A DNA stretch of 64,000 nt from Dromaius novaehollandiae (GCF_036370855.1 NC_088105.1:9615619-9679618), one strand, 5' to 3'; counted from the stretch's first letter, positions 25,478-36,850 are shown. The notes: a model not told the origin generated them from the letters alone. Translations and numbers: made by a program.

Positions 25478-26950
25478 GGCGGATCGGGGCCAATCTCAGC
25501 TCGGGATGGGATTTTGGTACCTAACGCTTTTTACCTTTTCCCACCCCCCCCCCCCCCGGGAGCTCCCAATAGCCCCATGCACACCGGCTCTGACAGGCTC
25601 CCATCCGCCTCCGCACAGGCCCCCCCAGCGCAGAGCACCCCCGCGCGCCCCGGGCCGCAGCACCCGCTTGCCTCCAGCCCTGCCACCCCGGCTGCGGGCT
25701 GCAGCATGCACCAGCCCGCGCTGGAAGCTGCGGGGGCACGTGGTGGGATTGGGCCAAAACCCCCAGGTGAACGACGATTGCTTTCCTCTGGTCTCGTTTC
25801 TGACTCGGAATAATCCTCACAGTTACCCACTGCTGTGGACTAAGTGGGTAGCATAATTCCCGAGGGTAAAAAAAACCCCATAATAACCAGAAACCAGTTT
25901 GTGCTCCAGTTGTGTTAAAAAACAGAACCAAGCACTGAATCCCCACCTAAAGCGCTGATCATGTTTTCACGAGTTAAGTAGTTGGGAAAATCCGGGGTAT
26001 GCTCAAGCAATGCTTCCCTCCAGCTACACGAGTCATCTGCTGTTTTCAACAGGGGCAGCAAAACAGCAATAAAAAAATCCCCAAATCACTAAAAGCGAAG
26101 GAGCTCGAGAAGCAGGCATGCCTCCCCCCCACTTCGGGGCAACGCACCGCCCAAAACCCCATCGGCAGTCACCATGCGCACGTGCGTTCGGGAGGAAACC
26201 GTTTGGTCCGGGGTCCCTGCGCATCTCCTTCTGCGACGCTGGCAGCAGACGGCCCATCCATCGCCAGGTGCAATCACTGATTTTTTTTTTAAGACTGGAC
26301 ACCACGGCGCGTTGCCCCGCTAGTTAAACCAGTCCAGCCTCCCAGGAGGGGCAAAACCCGCCAGCAGGAGCAAGACCCCACCCTGCCCGCAAATTCTGCC
26401 TTCGGCCACAGCCCTTTCCCAACGGGAAACTCATTAAACTCATTGAAAAGCTGCGGCGAGGAGCGCGGCAGGCAGGAGAAGGCCTTTCCCGCTCACGTTT
26501 GGAGGCTGGTTGCCTCTCCGGAGAGCGGTGTCCCTGTAATACCCAACACAGCACGAAAAGGAGAAAACAACGGGCTGCGCTGAATGGCATGAATAATAAA
26601 TACAAATAAATAAAACATTTAAAAATAAACCAGCGAGGAACAGAATGGCAAATCCGGTGTCCCCGACTGCATCGTAATGCCGCCTGCTAGAAACTTTCAA
26701 TGCTTGACTCCCGCATCCTGAACCGCATGAATCATTTAATGCCACTGACGGCATAATTCTGCAAAAAACACGATTCCTTTCGAAACCCGGAGGACGCCTT
26801 CGCCACCCTGTCTCTGTGCACTCGTGGGAGCTGGTGAAGCGCCAACAGGACCACACAGGGTTGCAGGCGGGAGGCTAAGAAACACAACCCCGGGGTAGCG
26901 CTGCCCATTGCAGGCAGGCCACGGGGCCCGGAGACACCCAGGACTGTCCC
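25478..26950. other. Intergenic segment between the two promoters
   Basis: About 1.5 kb separates the ASTN1 promoter from the BRINP2 CpG island. It contains a C14 run (25544-25557), moderately GC-rich unique sequence and a short A-rich stretch at 26581-26632 with AATAAA-like words. The stretch at 26690-26760 has mixed composition. No exon or RNA gene is recognised. Confidence 0.6.
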
Positions 26951-27328
26951 CCTCCGGGCGACCTGCTCTCCAGGGAAGCAGCCTCGGGAAGCCCGGCGGG
27001 AGCGGCGAAGGCCTTGCGGGTGACGGAGGCGCTGCCAGGCCCGAGGGGAGCCCCGCGACCCGCTGACCACCCGGCCGTGCGTGTGCAGGGCGGTGCGTGC
27101 GCCCTGCTGCCAGGGCGCGTGTGCGCACACCTGTGCCGTGCGGGTGCTGGGGGCCGCACGCTCCGCTCCTGGGGTCCCCCTGCACCACCACCACCACCCG
27201 CGAGGGAAGGAGGGCGGCCCCGGCCCCGCAGCCCGGCGGCAGAGCCCCGGGACCGCGACCCCCACCCGGCGCCGCTCCACGCGGCCTCGCCGCCCCCCGC
27301 GGCTTAACACCGCCTCGCCCCGCCGCAG

Positions 27329-27424
27329 CCAATGGCGGCGCAGAGCCGGACCCGGGAGCGCCAATGGGGGCGCGCGGGGAGGCCGCCGGCGCCTTTTATT
27401 GGCTGCCGACGCTGCATATATTAT
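27329..27424 (+). promoter_or_regulatory. BRINP2: BRINP2 core promoter: three CCAAT boxes and TATA-like box
   Basis: CCAAT at 27329-27333, CCAAT at 27361-27365 and an inverted ATTGG at 27398-27402 are spaced by about 32 and 37 bases, a classic NF-Y multi-site arrangement. A TATA-like CATATATTA follows at 27415-27423. Transcription would start at about 27445-27455. A consensus splice donor at 27735 on the same strand and the BRINP2 coding exons downstream set the direction. No experimental start is available. Confidence 0.6.
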
Positions 27425-27445
27425 GGGGCGGCAGCGGGGCGAGCG

Positions 27446-27734
27446 TGGAGGCGGCGGCGAGCGGCGGTGGCGGCAGCGGAGCGGCGGCAGCGGCCGGGCC
27501 CGCGGGGCGGCAGCGCAGGGCCGCCGCCTGCCCGCCGGCGGGGCGCGCCCGGCTGGGGGCGATGCGGCGGCCCGGCGCGGCGGCGGCAGCAGCGGCAGCA
27601 GCGGCGGAGCACGGCCCGGCACCGCGGCGCCGCCCCCGGCGGGCGCTGAGCGGCGGCGGCGGCGGCGACGCGACGGGACGGGACATGCGGCCGGCGCCCC
27701 GCCGGCGCTGAGCCCCCGCCTCCCGCAGCCTGGG
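27446..27734 (+). other. BRINP2: BRINP2 non-coding exon 1 (inferred)
   Basis: The inferred 5' untranslated exon runs from about 30 bases after the TATA-like box to a near-perfect donor, TGGG|GTAAGT, at 27735. The mammalian gene also begins with a non-coding exon well upstream of its ATG. The exon is very GC-rich and carries an upstream open reading frame (27562-27711). The start is approximate and the splice to 36508 is inferred. Confidence 0.55.
27562..27711 (+). other. Upstream ORF in BRINP2 leader (49 codons)
   Basis: The ATG at 27562 opens a 49-residue Ala/Arg-rich frame ending in TGA at 27709-27711, 23 bases before the donor. A second in-frame ATG lies at 27685. It is wholly inside the inferred non-coding exon. 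It is more likely a translational brake than a functional peptide. Confidence 0.4.
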
Positions 27735-29399
27735 GTAAGTGCGCCGAGCGCGGCGGCCCCGCGGGCGCGGACCCCCGGCGCGGTCCCGCCGGGCAGGGCG
27801 GCGCGTTGAGACCCGCCGCGGTTGTGACACGTCCCGCGGGCGGCGCCGCGCCGCGCCGGTGCAGCCCCGCGCTCCGGGGAGAGGGAGATGCAGCTCCTCT
27901 GCCGCCGCCTCCCGTAGTGACCTTGGGGAAGTTGCCCCGCTGCTCCGGGTTTATTCCGCCGGCACCGGGGCATGTGCAGGTGCTCAGACCGACAGGGATC
28001 ACCCGGGGCAGAGGAAAACCTGCCCGGCGCGGGTGCTCGGTGCCCGGCGCGGAGTGCTCTGCTCCCGGGGACATGCTGGCACGAGGGGAGCCCCCGGGCA
28101 GCAGGCGTTGGGGAAGTTGTCCCCTAAGATGCACCTCGCTATAGGGCAGCCTAAATCAAGGGGCAGCCCCTCAGAGCTGACGCGAAGTCCCCTATTCCTC
28201 CGGCGCAACACGGGGCCCCTCTGCCTGCGGCTTTCCCGCCCAGAGCGCTCGGCCGAGGCGAAGTGACCCAGCAAGGCAGCCTTGCCCCGGGCCCTCTCCA
28301 TCGCCTCAGTGCCGCGTTCAGTTATTGGTGCGGAGCCGATATCGCAGCAGCGGCAGGCAGCAAACGCTCAATGGATCCCCGCCTGGGAGGCTCGATTCCC
28401 CTCACTAAACAGTAATTTTTGGAAGGAAACAACTCCAGGTCCTTAAAGCACCAGGCTTGAGAGCATCTGCTTGTAGCGCAGCAGTGTGCATCCCCTCGTG
28501 CCCTCCCTCAGAGGGACCCAAGCGCTGTTGCCCCCAAGGATGCACGGGTGTGTGGACTGGCCCATGCCATGGCCCCATGGTACCACCAGCTGGGCCTGGC
28601 AGGGGGAGGTGGGTCTGGCACGAGCAGGGCACCAGGAAGGGCTGGGTGCTGCGGGGCTGGGTGGGACCTGCCGGCAGATGTCAGTGTCCCCTCTCCGTTG
28701 GCAGCCGAGAGGGTCCACACGAGCCCCGTAGATGTTGCAAGGAGCCCCCATGCGCTTTCTGAGCGGAGCTGGTTTTGGTAGGGGTTTGGTGGCACTTTTG
28801 GAGCACCAGGCTCCTGCCCAGCACCCAAACAGGCAGCACGTGAGGACACGAACGTGGGAAGGGAGATTGCTCCGGGGTGGTGCCCTGGATCTCCTCCCAG
28901 CTCTCACTCCGTGCCAGGCGCCCACTGCCTTGTTTTCCTTGTGCTGTTGCACGCTGAGCTACTGCCGTGCGTAACTGCCCCAGCAGCAAGGCTGGGGGGC
29001 CTGGGCCTGCACCCACCTGCGTGACAGCAAACGAGGGATGGAAAGGAGCAGGAGGGATGCATCCTTGCATCGCCTCCGCGGAGCTGGCACCAAGCGTGCT
29101 CCCACAGCAGGAAGCATCGTCCTCTCCCCGGAGGGCAGCCGGCCCCAGGGATGCCATTCCCCGCCCCAGGGACCCAGCTGGAGGGATGCTCCAGGCCAAG
29201 AGCTCAGCCACTTAGTGCAAGACAGGGGAATCCATCTCTGCTGTCTCTGTGCTGGGGTGGAGCTGTGTTTTGCACGCTCCTCTTTTAAGCAGGTTTGCGC
29301 CTCGGGGTGTGAAAGCCTGCTGTGAACGAAGCCGGAGGGCAGAACACATGGCACCGGTGCAGCACTGCACACCCCGCTGCCTCCCTCGGCTGCGGCCCA

Positions 29400-29620
29400 G
29401 CCTTCCTCTCATTTGATGTTTTATGCAAATCCTTAGCTCCCCGAGTCTGGGAATTTTCTGACATTTTCCTTTACTCTCATCTTAAAGTTCCTTGCTCCTA
29501 AGGATGCAAAAATTAATAAAAAGAACCCAATTCATAAAGTATTGCAAGTGTTCAAAGCATTCTCAGGGGTGTGGGGCAGAGGGAGCCACTTAAATTTAAG
29601 TCATTTCGCAAGAGCAACCC
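29400..29620. promoter_or_regulatory. Candidate conserved non-coding element
   Basis: AT-rich block with ATTTGATG, TATGCAAAT (a POU octamer-type word at about 29422-29430), AATTAATAAAAAG and TTAAATTTAAG words. The surroundings are GC-rich and there is no repeat signature. Motif-based inference. Confidence 0.4.
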
Positions 29621-30459
29621 AACAGGCTCTGGGGGATCGTTTCCAGGAGTCCAGCAGGGATCCTTTAACAGCGCCTGCCCCCTCGCTTGGGGCCACGGTG
29701 CCCAGAGCCCTGTCCCCCCCTTCCCCCAGGCTGGTGCCAGGCAGGCTGGCAGCACTGCTGCTGTGCCGGCTGTGCCAGCATCTCCATGCCGCCATCGCTC
29801 CAGCGGTGCCTGGCTCGCTCTCGCAATTACCCCGCTCCCTGTCAGCCAGGTGGATCAATGAGTCCCCGGCACTTCCGTGGGAGCCGGCGGACCTGCGCCC
29901 CGCTGCGCGGCTCATCGCAAAGCGTGGCTGGGGCGGGGGAAGCAGGGGATGAGGAGGCAGCCACGGCGAGCGGGTGGGGAGAGGCCAGGCCGCGTCCCAG
30001 CTGGTGCCCCACGGCATGCCGTGGGCTCACAGGGGCAGTGCCCAGCGGGTCCCCAAGGACCCTACTGGGCAAGGCCTGGAGCCAGCACATCGCAGCTTGT
30101 TGTACTGGAGGCACAGGAGCGAGGTTTGGCACCTTGCAGGATTGAGCCCTTCCCACTCATCTAGCCCAAGAGGTGCATCTAGCTCAGGTGGAGCGAGGGT
30201 GGGAGCAGCAGCCCTTTCGGGCTAACCCTGGCTGCCTGTGTGAATCCATGTCGGGAAGATCATCCGAGTCAATCCACTTCAGAAGCTAAACTGCACTTAG
30301 CCTCTGCCCAGGCCCTTTTAAGTGGCCTTAATTTGATAAGTCTTTCCCACATGTAATGAGAAGGTGACTCAGGCACAGAAGCCTGGCTTCCCTTCCCACT
30401 AAAAGGCCTGTGCAGGGAGCTCGGGGCAGCCTGGCTCGACCTGTCCTGCACGCTCCCTG

Positions 30460-30477
30460 CCCCCCCCCCCCCCCCCC
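30460..30477 (+). repeat. C18 homopolymer
   Basis: Eighteen consecutive C bases (G18 on the minus strand), ending in GTG. Such runs are error-prone in assemblies. Confidence 0.9.
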
Positions 30478-31247
30478 GTGCCACCCTGCAGGTGCTCCTT
30501 CACCCGTGGCCCCACGTGGCCATGCCAGCCTGTCCCATTCTCAGAGCAGGGACAAGACACTCCTGTACTAGAGAGGATATCCACCCAAGATGTGGACATG
30601 GCTGGTGGTACAGCCAGCAAGATGCTGAGCCCCAGGGACACTGGAAGCAGTGGGTGGAGGGTCCAAGAGAGGCTTTGGGGCTGGGGTGAACAAGGCAGGG
30701 TGCAGTCCTCGGATCCCTGCTCCTGCAAAGCACCTGCTGGGGCTGGAGCAGATGTTTCTTTCTCACCCAGTTTGGAGCTGGGCTCTGCCCTGAGACACCA
30801 TCAGGAGCAGAAGAGCAGGGGTCCAGGGCCGGGGTGCTGGTGCCACCCCAGGCTCAGGGTCTGGCTCCCTGGGGCTTGCCACCTTCTCACAGGTGCTCTG
30901 CAGCCCCTTGGCTAGCTAGACCAGAGAGGCTTTGCAGGGGCTGGGTCCCAAATATCCCCCAAACTCTAGAGTCCCAGGGGATGTAAGGTGACCAGGCAAC
31001 CCATCCTCATCCCCTGCCTGGCAGCTCTGTGTTTTTAGGTCCACCAACAACAGGTATCAGCCTGCCAGGCTCAGAAGCACCTGGGGAACAGCACCACTGC
31101 TTTTACTACAGGCTTTGGCTAACCAAATCCTGGGGATTAGCGCCCGAGTGTCAGGAGTCCCGTGCTTCACTGCAGCACGCAGCAAACACAGCACTAGCTG
31201 GGGGAGAGCCGCACCGTACCGACACTGCGCCTCCCCCCCATCCGCCT

Positions 31248-31275
31248 CAGTGTGTGTGTACACACACACACACTG
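31248..31275. repeat. TG/CA microsatellite forming an inverted repeat
   Basis: (TG)n is followed directly by (CA)n, giving 12-base perfectly complementary arms (31248-31259 and 31264-31275) around a four-base loop. It could extrude as a hairpin or adopt Z-DNA. Confidence 0.85.
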
Positions 31276-31299
31276 CTGCAGCATGAAAGGGCAGAAATC

Positions 31300-31370
31300 A
31301 ATGTTAATGTCCCTGACAATTAGCTAATGTCTTAATTATCGAACTCTGCCTGATTAGCAGCGGAGTGCAC
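31300..31370. promoter_or_regulatory. Small AT-rich homeodomain-motif cluster
   Basis: Contains TTAGCTAATG, TTAATTATCG and GATTAGCAG within 60 bases. These are typical homeodomain cores. Short, with low certainty. Confidence 0.3.
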
Positions 31371-31789
31371 GGCTCCAGAGATGCTTTGCCTTCGGCATCA
31401 AAGCAAGCAGGACCTCGGCATAACTCTGCAGGATATTGCTGCTGTCGCCGTCAGCTCCCAGCAAGCTCGGGCCCTTCCCTGGCGAGGGGAGCAGAGGGAT
31501 GCTGCTGCAGTTCATCCACGCTGCTAGCTGTGCACCAAAGTCGGGCTTTTTTTGGCTAAAGGCACCTAATGCAGAAGCAAACTCCACTCATGACGACTGA
31601 CAGTATGACAGTGATGACTGATGGGACGCGCAGTGGCAGTTACCGGAGGGACCCTGGGCTTTCAGGGTCAGAGAGGGGCTGCGAGAAGGTCAGGCAGAAC
31701 TGGCCAGAAGCAGCCTGTGGTCCTGGGAAAGTTTGCCAAGACCATTTGCATTGGCACTCCTCCACCTCGGTTTTTAAGTTTTTATAGAA

Positions 31790-31805
31790 GGGGGGGGGGG
31801 GGGGG
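31790..31805 (+). repeat. G16 homopolymer
   Basis: Sixteen consecutive G. It is capable of quadruplex formation and possibly miscounted in the assembly. Confidence 0.9.
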
Positions 31806-34211
31806 AATTAACAAGCTGGATGTCTTCCAGCTTGTGTGATGCAAACCCTAAATCAAAAAAATGAGTAGTCAGATGCTTCTCATCAAATCTCCATTCTTTT
31901 GGATCAAGAAAAAGTGATTAGAAAGTTATTTCCAGCTCTAGTAGTAGGGTCAATGAAGTTACTTGTTACCAAGGAGCTTTGCTGGCCCCGATTTCCCGGG
32001 AAGACGCTCGTGTCAGCAGGCAGAGGTGCACCCCACAGAAACGAGCTTTGCTCACAGCCCTACAGAGCACGGCAGCAACCCGCGTTCAAAGACGGAGCCC
32101 CACACACGCGCGCGAGGTTGTGCCCAGAGCCACGTGGTCCGAGATCCAGGTTACATCCAGCAAGGCTCTCGCCTTGCTCGACAGCGCTCCTGGGGACGCG
32201 CGTCCCTGGGGGTTGAGAAATAGCCGCTCACTCACGGTCAGACAGATGATGAAGCCAAGAGAGGTGAAACCTTTGCACCGAGTCAGCTGACGCCTTCCCG
32301 GCAAGGCAGAGGGTTGGCACAGCAGTGCCGGGGAGGCCGGGGCCTCGCATGTCCGACCCCCCCGTTTAAGGCTCCCTGCACTCTGCCCACGTTTGCGGGA
32401 TATGTATAGCAGCAGGGAGGAGGCTGATGCACGAAGGAAGCAATCCCAGCAGGCTGCTCTGGACTAGCCCTGCCCGAGTCTCTCCCTGCCTAATGCAGGC
32501 TCCTCTCCTGCTCTTGGTGGTGTGGGCACAAAGCCAGGACTGAGAGCCAAAGCCATGCTCACCTAGCAGTCGAGGGCAGGTCTGCGACACCAGCACTGGG
32601 CTGAAGTGTACGGACAATAATTTGTAGCTACGTGGACTAAGGAATACATGGAGCTATCAAAATATTTACATGTAAATGGCTTTATTTATCCCATGAGCCG
32701 TAAGAGCCATTAGGTTAGAACATCTCACAAATAGAGCCGTGTAGGGTGGCATAGCCGGTCCTAAGTGACAAGTCCAACCCGTAACCGATGTGCAGCCCAC
32801 ATGACTGCTCTCCAGCCCGCAGTTGCTTTGTGGTCCCTCCACTCCTGTCTGGCTCAGGAGTTCAAGTTTCTTTTGGCAAGGAGGCATGTGTGAATCAGTG
32901 ACCACCCCCCAGCAAGAGCTTGTCTCAGAGTGTAAAAGAGGCAGATGTGGTCCCAGCCTGTGCACAGTGGGAGGCTGGACCACAGGCTTGGGCTGCAGCA
33001 GGACAGTCACCTGCTAATTCACTATAAGGCATCCCCACAACGGGAGGGGAGGTGGACCCTCCCTGGGCAGCTCTGCGCCCATTTACACCAACCACAACCC
33101 AGATACATGCAACTATTCATGTTCCTGTGGTTGAGCAGTAAACCACGAGGTGTCCATGAGGACACAGCTTGCATTCAGCCTTGAATCCCAGAATAAACCC
33201 CCAGGAAAGGAGGCAGAGCCGTATCTCCCAAAGGGTTTCTAGCTGGGCTGGGGACTACAGCATGAAGAAGCGGCCCAAGATTCCCTCCATCCCCAGTCTC
33301 TCCCTCGGCAGCCACGCAGAAGGCCTGCTGGCTTGAGCTGCACATGTCCAGACAGGACGATGGGCAGCTGGTGGCAGGACCATCCTGCCCCCACCATGAC
33401 CAACCCACAGGGACTCTGTGCCCAAGAAACCAGCCACTGGGGCACAGGAAACCTACCACAGCAACAGGCACACGCTGCAACAGGACACCTCCGGGCAACC
33501 GGCATGCACTAGGACAGGACACAGTCAGGGCACAGCATTTCTACCCGAGCCACAATCAGCCAAGACAGGCAGCAGTGCCCTTGGAGCAGCCAGGACACTG
33601 CTATAACAGCCAAAAGCAAGGTCAGAAGCCACCTAAGAGATAAGAGGAGGCAGGTAGCACGTGCATGGGGCAGACAGCAGGAGTGGATTTTTCCTTCCAC
33701 TGACGTTTGTCCAAAGTGATTTAGGTTGACACAAGAAAGCTGGTCAGGTAACCAGGAAAACCAGGGCAAAGCACAAAAAAAAGTAGCGTCGGGGGAAGAA
33801 TGTGCAAAACCATTATTTCCATTTCGATATTGTCTGACAGCACCCTGGAAGGGCTGCAGAATCGGGCGCCTTGGTCCCTTGCTGCTGCCCCGCGGTCGAT
33901 CATCAGCTCTGGTGTGCAAGGGGAAGAGCGTGCTTTATGCAGCCGCAGCCTCTGCCCCACCAGGCAGGCGAGCTCGCCAGCCTTGCGCCGCCACGCAGCT
34001 ACCCAGCTCAGCACCGGCGAGACAGCTTGCAGAGAGCTGCAGCGCTGCCAGCTCCGCCGCCTCCCCCGAAGCCCCAGCACCCCGAGTCTTGTGAGGCGAG
34101 AATCTCAGCTTTTGTTCAAAACTAACAGGGACCCGGCCCCGACGGCTGAGGAAGCGAGAAGCTGAAAAAAGCGTAATCAGAGTGCACCCTTAGGGGTTTA
34201 AAAATAGAAAA

Positions 34212-34226
34212 GGGGGGGGGGGGGGG
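34212..34226 (+). repeat. G15 homopolymer
   Basis: Fifteen consecutive G, flanked by A-rich sequence. One of several long G/C runs across the window. Confidence 0.9.
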
Positions 34227-36507
34227 AAATTACATGTTTGACTCTGATGAATCATCTGCCAAACTCCAGTTTGGGAGAACGTGGGGCTGGTACTGGTGCC
34301 TGCTCGCCAGGCGCGACCATTTGGGCTCCCGTCCCACCTTCCCCTTGGCCCATCAGTTGTCACCAGGAATAAAAATGAATCCCTACATGCTGGGAGACTC
34401 AAGGTCTCCCCGGTGCACCCTGCTCCACGATGGCTCCCGTCCCCAAGGCTTGTCTGGGGACGTGCTGTCCCAGCCCACAGGTCCCCACCACTCCCATAGC
34501 CCAGGTCCTGCCAGCCCCTTCCTCACCTCCTGCTACTTACAGCAGTTTTACCTTGCAAGAGAGCCTAAAGATAAAGCATGAAGCCACTGTATAGGTGGAA
34601 TAAGCCCTTGGATTCGGCAGTTTAAAGCCAGGAGCCTTCACAGGGCTCTGAAGATAAGGCAGGGCATCTGCCATCTCTCCATCCCCATCTCAGCAAGAGG
34701 CAGCTGGTTTCTCCATCATGGCCCACTTTCGTATTTTTATACCCAGCTTTTACATTGGCTAATAAAACAGTCAGTTCTGGAGTTATGCCGACTTTGAGCC
34801 CCCCTTTGTTTTGGGAGGATTTTCAGTCAAAGTGCTCGCAACCGCCTGAGGAAAGCCAACGAGGCAGAAAGCAGTCTCTCCCCACTCCAAGGGGGAGCTC
34901 CCACCCCTGTAATGTCCCATCTTCACTCACCCCCCCCCCAACACACAGGCAGTTTGACTTGCCAATTCGTGCTCTGACCCTGGGCCAGCCCCCAGAGCCT
35001 ACCTGCAGCTCGCTGCCCTTGGCCAAGGTGCCCCCATTTAAGGGGCTCGGCACGGACCCTCCAAGCTGTGCGCTAGCTGGGACCTGGGCCAGCTAGGTCT
35101 CGGCTTGAGATAAGTGCCTGTTACCTCCAAAATGCCAATACAGTTGGCCCCACTGACCACAAGACAGCCAGGAGGTCCACTCATCCACCCAACGTCTCCC
35201 TGCAAACACAGGGGCCAAACCTCATCCGCACGTGCATGAGCCTGCGCCCACAACCAGAGAAGCTCATTTTTCCAGTTCACTTTGGAGGAACTGGATTTTT
35301 TTTTTCCTCCTCCTTTTAAACCTGGCTGAAACAGACCCAAGAGGAGCTTCATGTGCTCATGATGGACATCCCCAAAATGCTCTATGTCCATTAGCTCCTA
35401 TCTGGACTCTCCTAGTGAGAGCTTTCTGCCACATTCAATGCTCCACAGGAGCTCAACGCCTCAAGCACCTCGTACAAGCTGCATCTTCTTGGCACGTACC
35501 CTGCTGAGAGCCCAGGCCCTTTTCTACAGCAGTGGATTTTGATTTTTGCCTGGCTTTCCCTCCTTCTTCCAGCTGATCCAAGTTGACATCTGACACTGCA
35601 ATTCCCACAGATTGGTCCCATCACTGTCACAACTGATTTTCTTTCCCCAGCAGCCAGAGCCTGAACCCTGGGGAAGCAGCAGGGCATCGCAGCAGAGCTC
35701 TGACCTGTTGCCAGTGCTCTGGCAGAGATTTGCTCCCCAACTCATCTCACAGAGGCACGGTCCTCACCAGCTACCTGTAGTTGCAGGCACTGCATGGCTT
35801 GGTGCAGCAGGCTGATGCAGAGAGAAGGCATAAAGCAAAGGCCAGAAGTTCCTTTAACAGGCATTAGTCAGGATTTCGTTCAGCATTTTCAACAGCCAGC
35901 ACCTGTAACCCCATAAAGTCCTACCTTCTGTGGCACCATCACAGTGGTCCCATCTCTCCTCTAGTGCTGCTCACTGGCTCTCCCCAGAGCAGGGCTTACA
36001 CTTCATAGTGTCCAGGAGCCCCTCCATGCTGACCTCAATTGCCTTTACTCTAGGGCTGTATCTGGCTTATATATAGGTCCCAGTTCTCTGCAGCCTCTCC
36101 ATGGGCAGTGAACTGGCTCCACCTGAAACCCCACGTTGCCTAAATGCTCAGGTGTTGGGTTATCAGCAGGGTCAGTGCTTTGGGCCATCACGAAGGGAAT
36201 TAGCCTGCAATGCAGGTGGTTTGATCCACTGTTAATTCCCTTTTCCGTGGAGCTTGGTGCCCCATCCCTTCACCCATGTCCCCATTGCGGGGCTGCCATC
36301 GCTGCAGCTGGCAGAGGGGATGAGCCCCTGGGGACACCCCAGGGCTGAGCTGCTTGGTCAAGACGTTGCATATGTTCAAGACATATGTGCATGCACGTGC
36401 TAGCAGGAGGCCTTTGCTTCCCCGGCGCCTCCCTGCCTCGGGATTTAAGGCTTTGGGGTGCTCCGTGAGGTCTCTGCCTGACGGGCTGTCCCCTCGGTGC
36501 CGTTGCA

Positions 36508-36572
36508 GGGCGGTTGGTGTCCCCGAGGACGGCGCGGGGCGAGAATGACGGAGCCGGCCGGGCGGCAGAAGC
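36508..36572 (+). other. BRINP2: BRINP2 5' untranslated part of the first coding exon
   Basis: A pyrimidine-containing acceptor (cgttgcag) ends at 36507, and the leader runs 65 bases to the ATG. An upstream ATG at 36545 overlaps the main start out of frame. The acceptor choice is inferred from the sequence and the known gene structure. Confidence 0.5.
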
Positions 36573-36601
36573 ATGAGGTGGCAGGACGGCTCTCCCTCTG
36601 A
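36545..36601 (+). other. Upstream ORF overlapping the BRINP2 start codon
   Basis: The ATG at 36545 (A at -3) opens an 18-codon frame that runs past the BRINP2 ATG at 36573 in another frame and stops at 36599-36601. If this leader is used, initiation here would reduce BRINP2 output, because the ribosome terminates after the main start. Confidence 0.5.
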
Positions 36602-36850
36602 AGGGCCCCGGCGGATGCTCGCGTGGCCGCTGGCCCTCCTGGCCCTGAGCGCGTGCCGCTGCCGCGGGGCGGGTGGCCCAGTGCCCGACCAGCATGCCTC
36701 CGCCGCGGCCTCCTCCTCCTCCTCTTCCTCCAGCGCGGTGCCCCTCGACTGGCTCCTCACCGACCGCGGCCCCTTCTACCGAGCCCAGGAGTACGTGGAC
36801 TTCATGGAGCGCTACCGGCAGGGTTTCACCACCAGGTACAGGATCTACAG
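36573..36850 (+). CDS. BRINP2: BRINP2 coding exon 1 (residues 1-93)
   Basis: The start MRWQ is shared with the mammalian protein, which is why the upstream-most ATG of this frame was chosen rather than M15. The signal-peptide core is at about 15-28. A Ser8 tract (47-54) is encoded by a TCC-rich run at 36711-36734. It is followed by the conserved [11 protein letters not shown], where the similarity to mammals becomes continuous. The exon ends in phase 2 at a gtgagc donor. Confidence 0.95.

Larger units (their letters stand above)
26950..28100. other. BRINP2: CpG island at the BRINP2 5' end
   Basis: About 1.1 kb has extreme GC and CpG density with GCG/CGG-rich low complexity (27440-27720). It contains the promoter motifs and inferred first exon of BRINP2. 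A 413-codon minus-strand frame through it (26732-27973) is compositional: it is Arg/Ala/Pro-rich, matches no family, and the region has promoter features on the other strand. Confidence 0.7.
27735..36507 (+). other. BRINP2: BRINP2 intron in the 5' untranslated region (8.8 kb)
   Basis: Inferred intron between the GTAAGT donor at 27735 and the acceptor ccgttgcag ending at 36507. It contains poly-C and poly-G runs, a TG/CA inverted repeat at 31248-31275, and small AT-rich islands (29400-29620, 31300-31370, 32630-32720). Most of the remainder, 28.1-29.4, 29.7-31.2 and 33.0-36.4 kb, is unremarkable unique sequence in which I see no exon or repeat. Confidence 0.55.

Noticed and set aside
24803-25813. 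336-codon plus-strand open frame opposite ASTN1 exon 1
   Set aside because: It is the antisense shadow of ASTN1 exon 1 and its GC-rich leader. The minus strand carries the conserved protein.
26732-27973. 413-codon minus-strand open frame
   Set aside because: It is Arg/Ala/Pro-rich and runs through the BRINP2 CpG-island promoter. Stop codons are rare simply because of GC content, and there is no family match.
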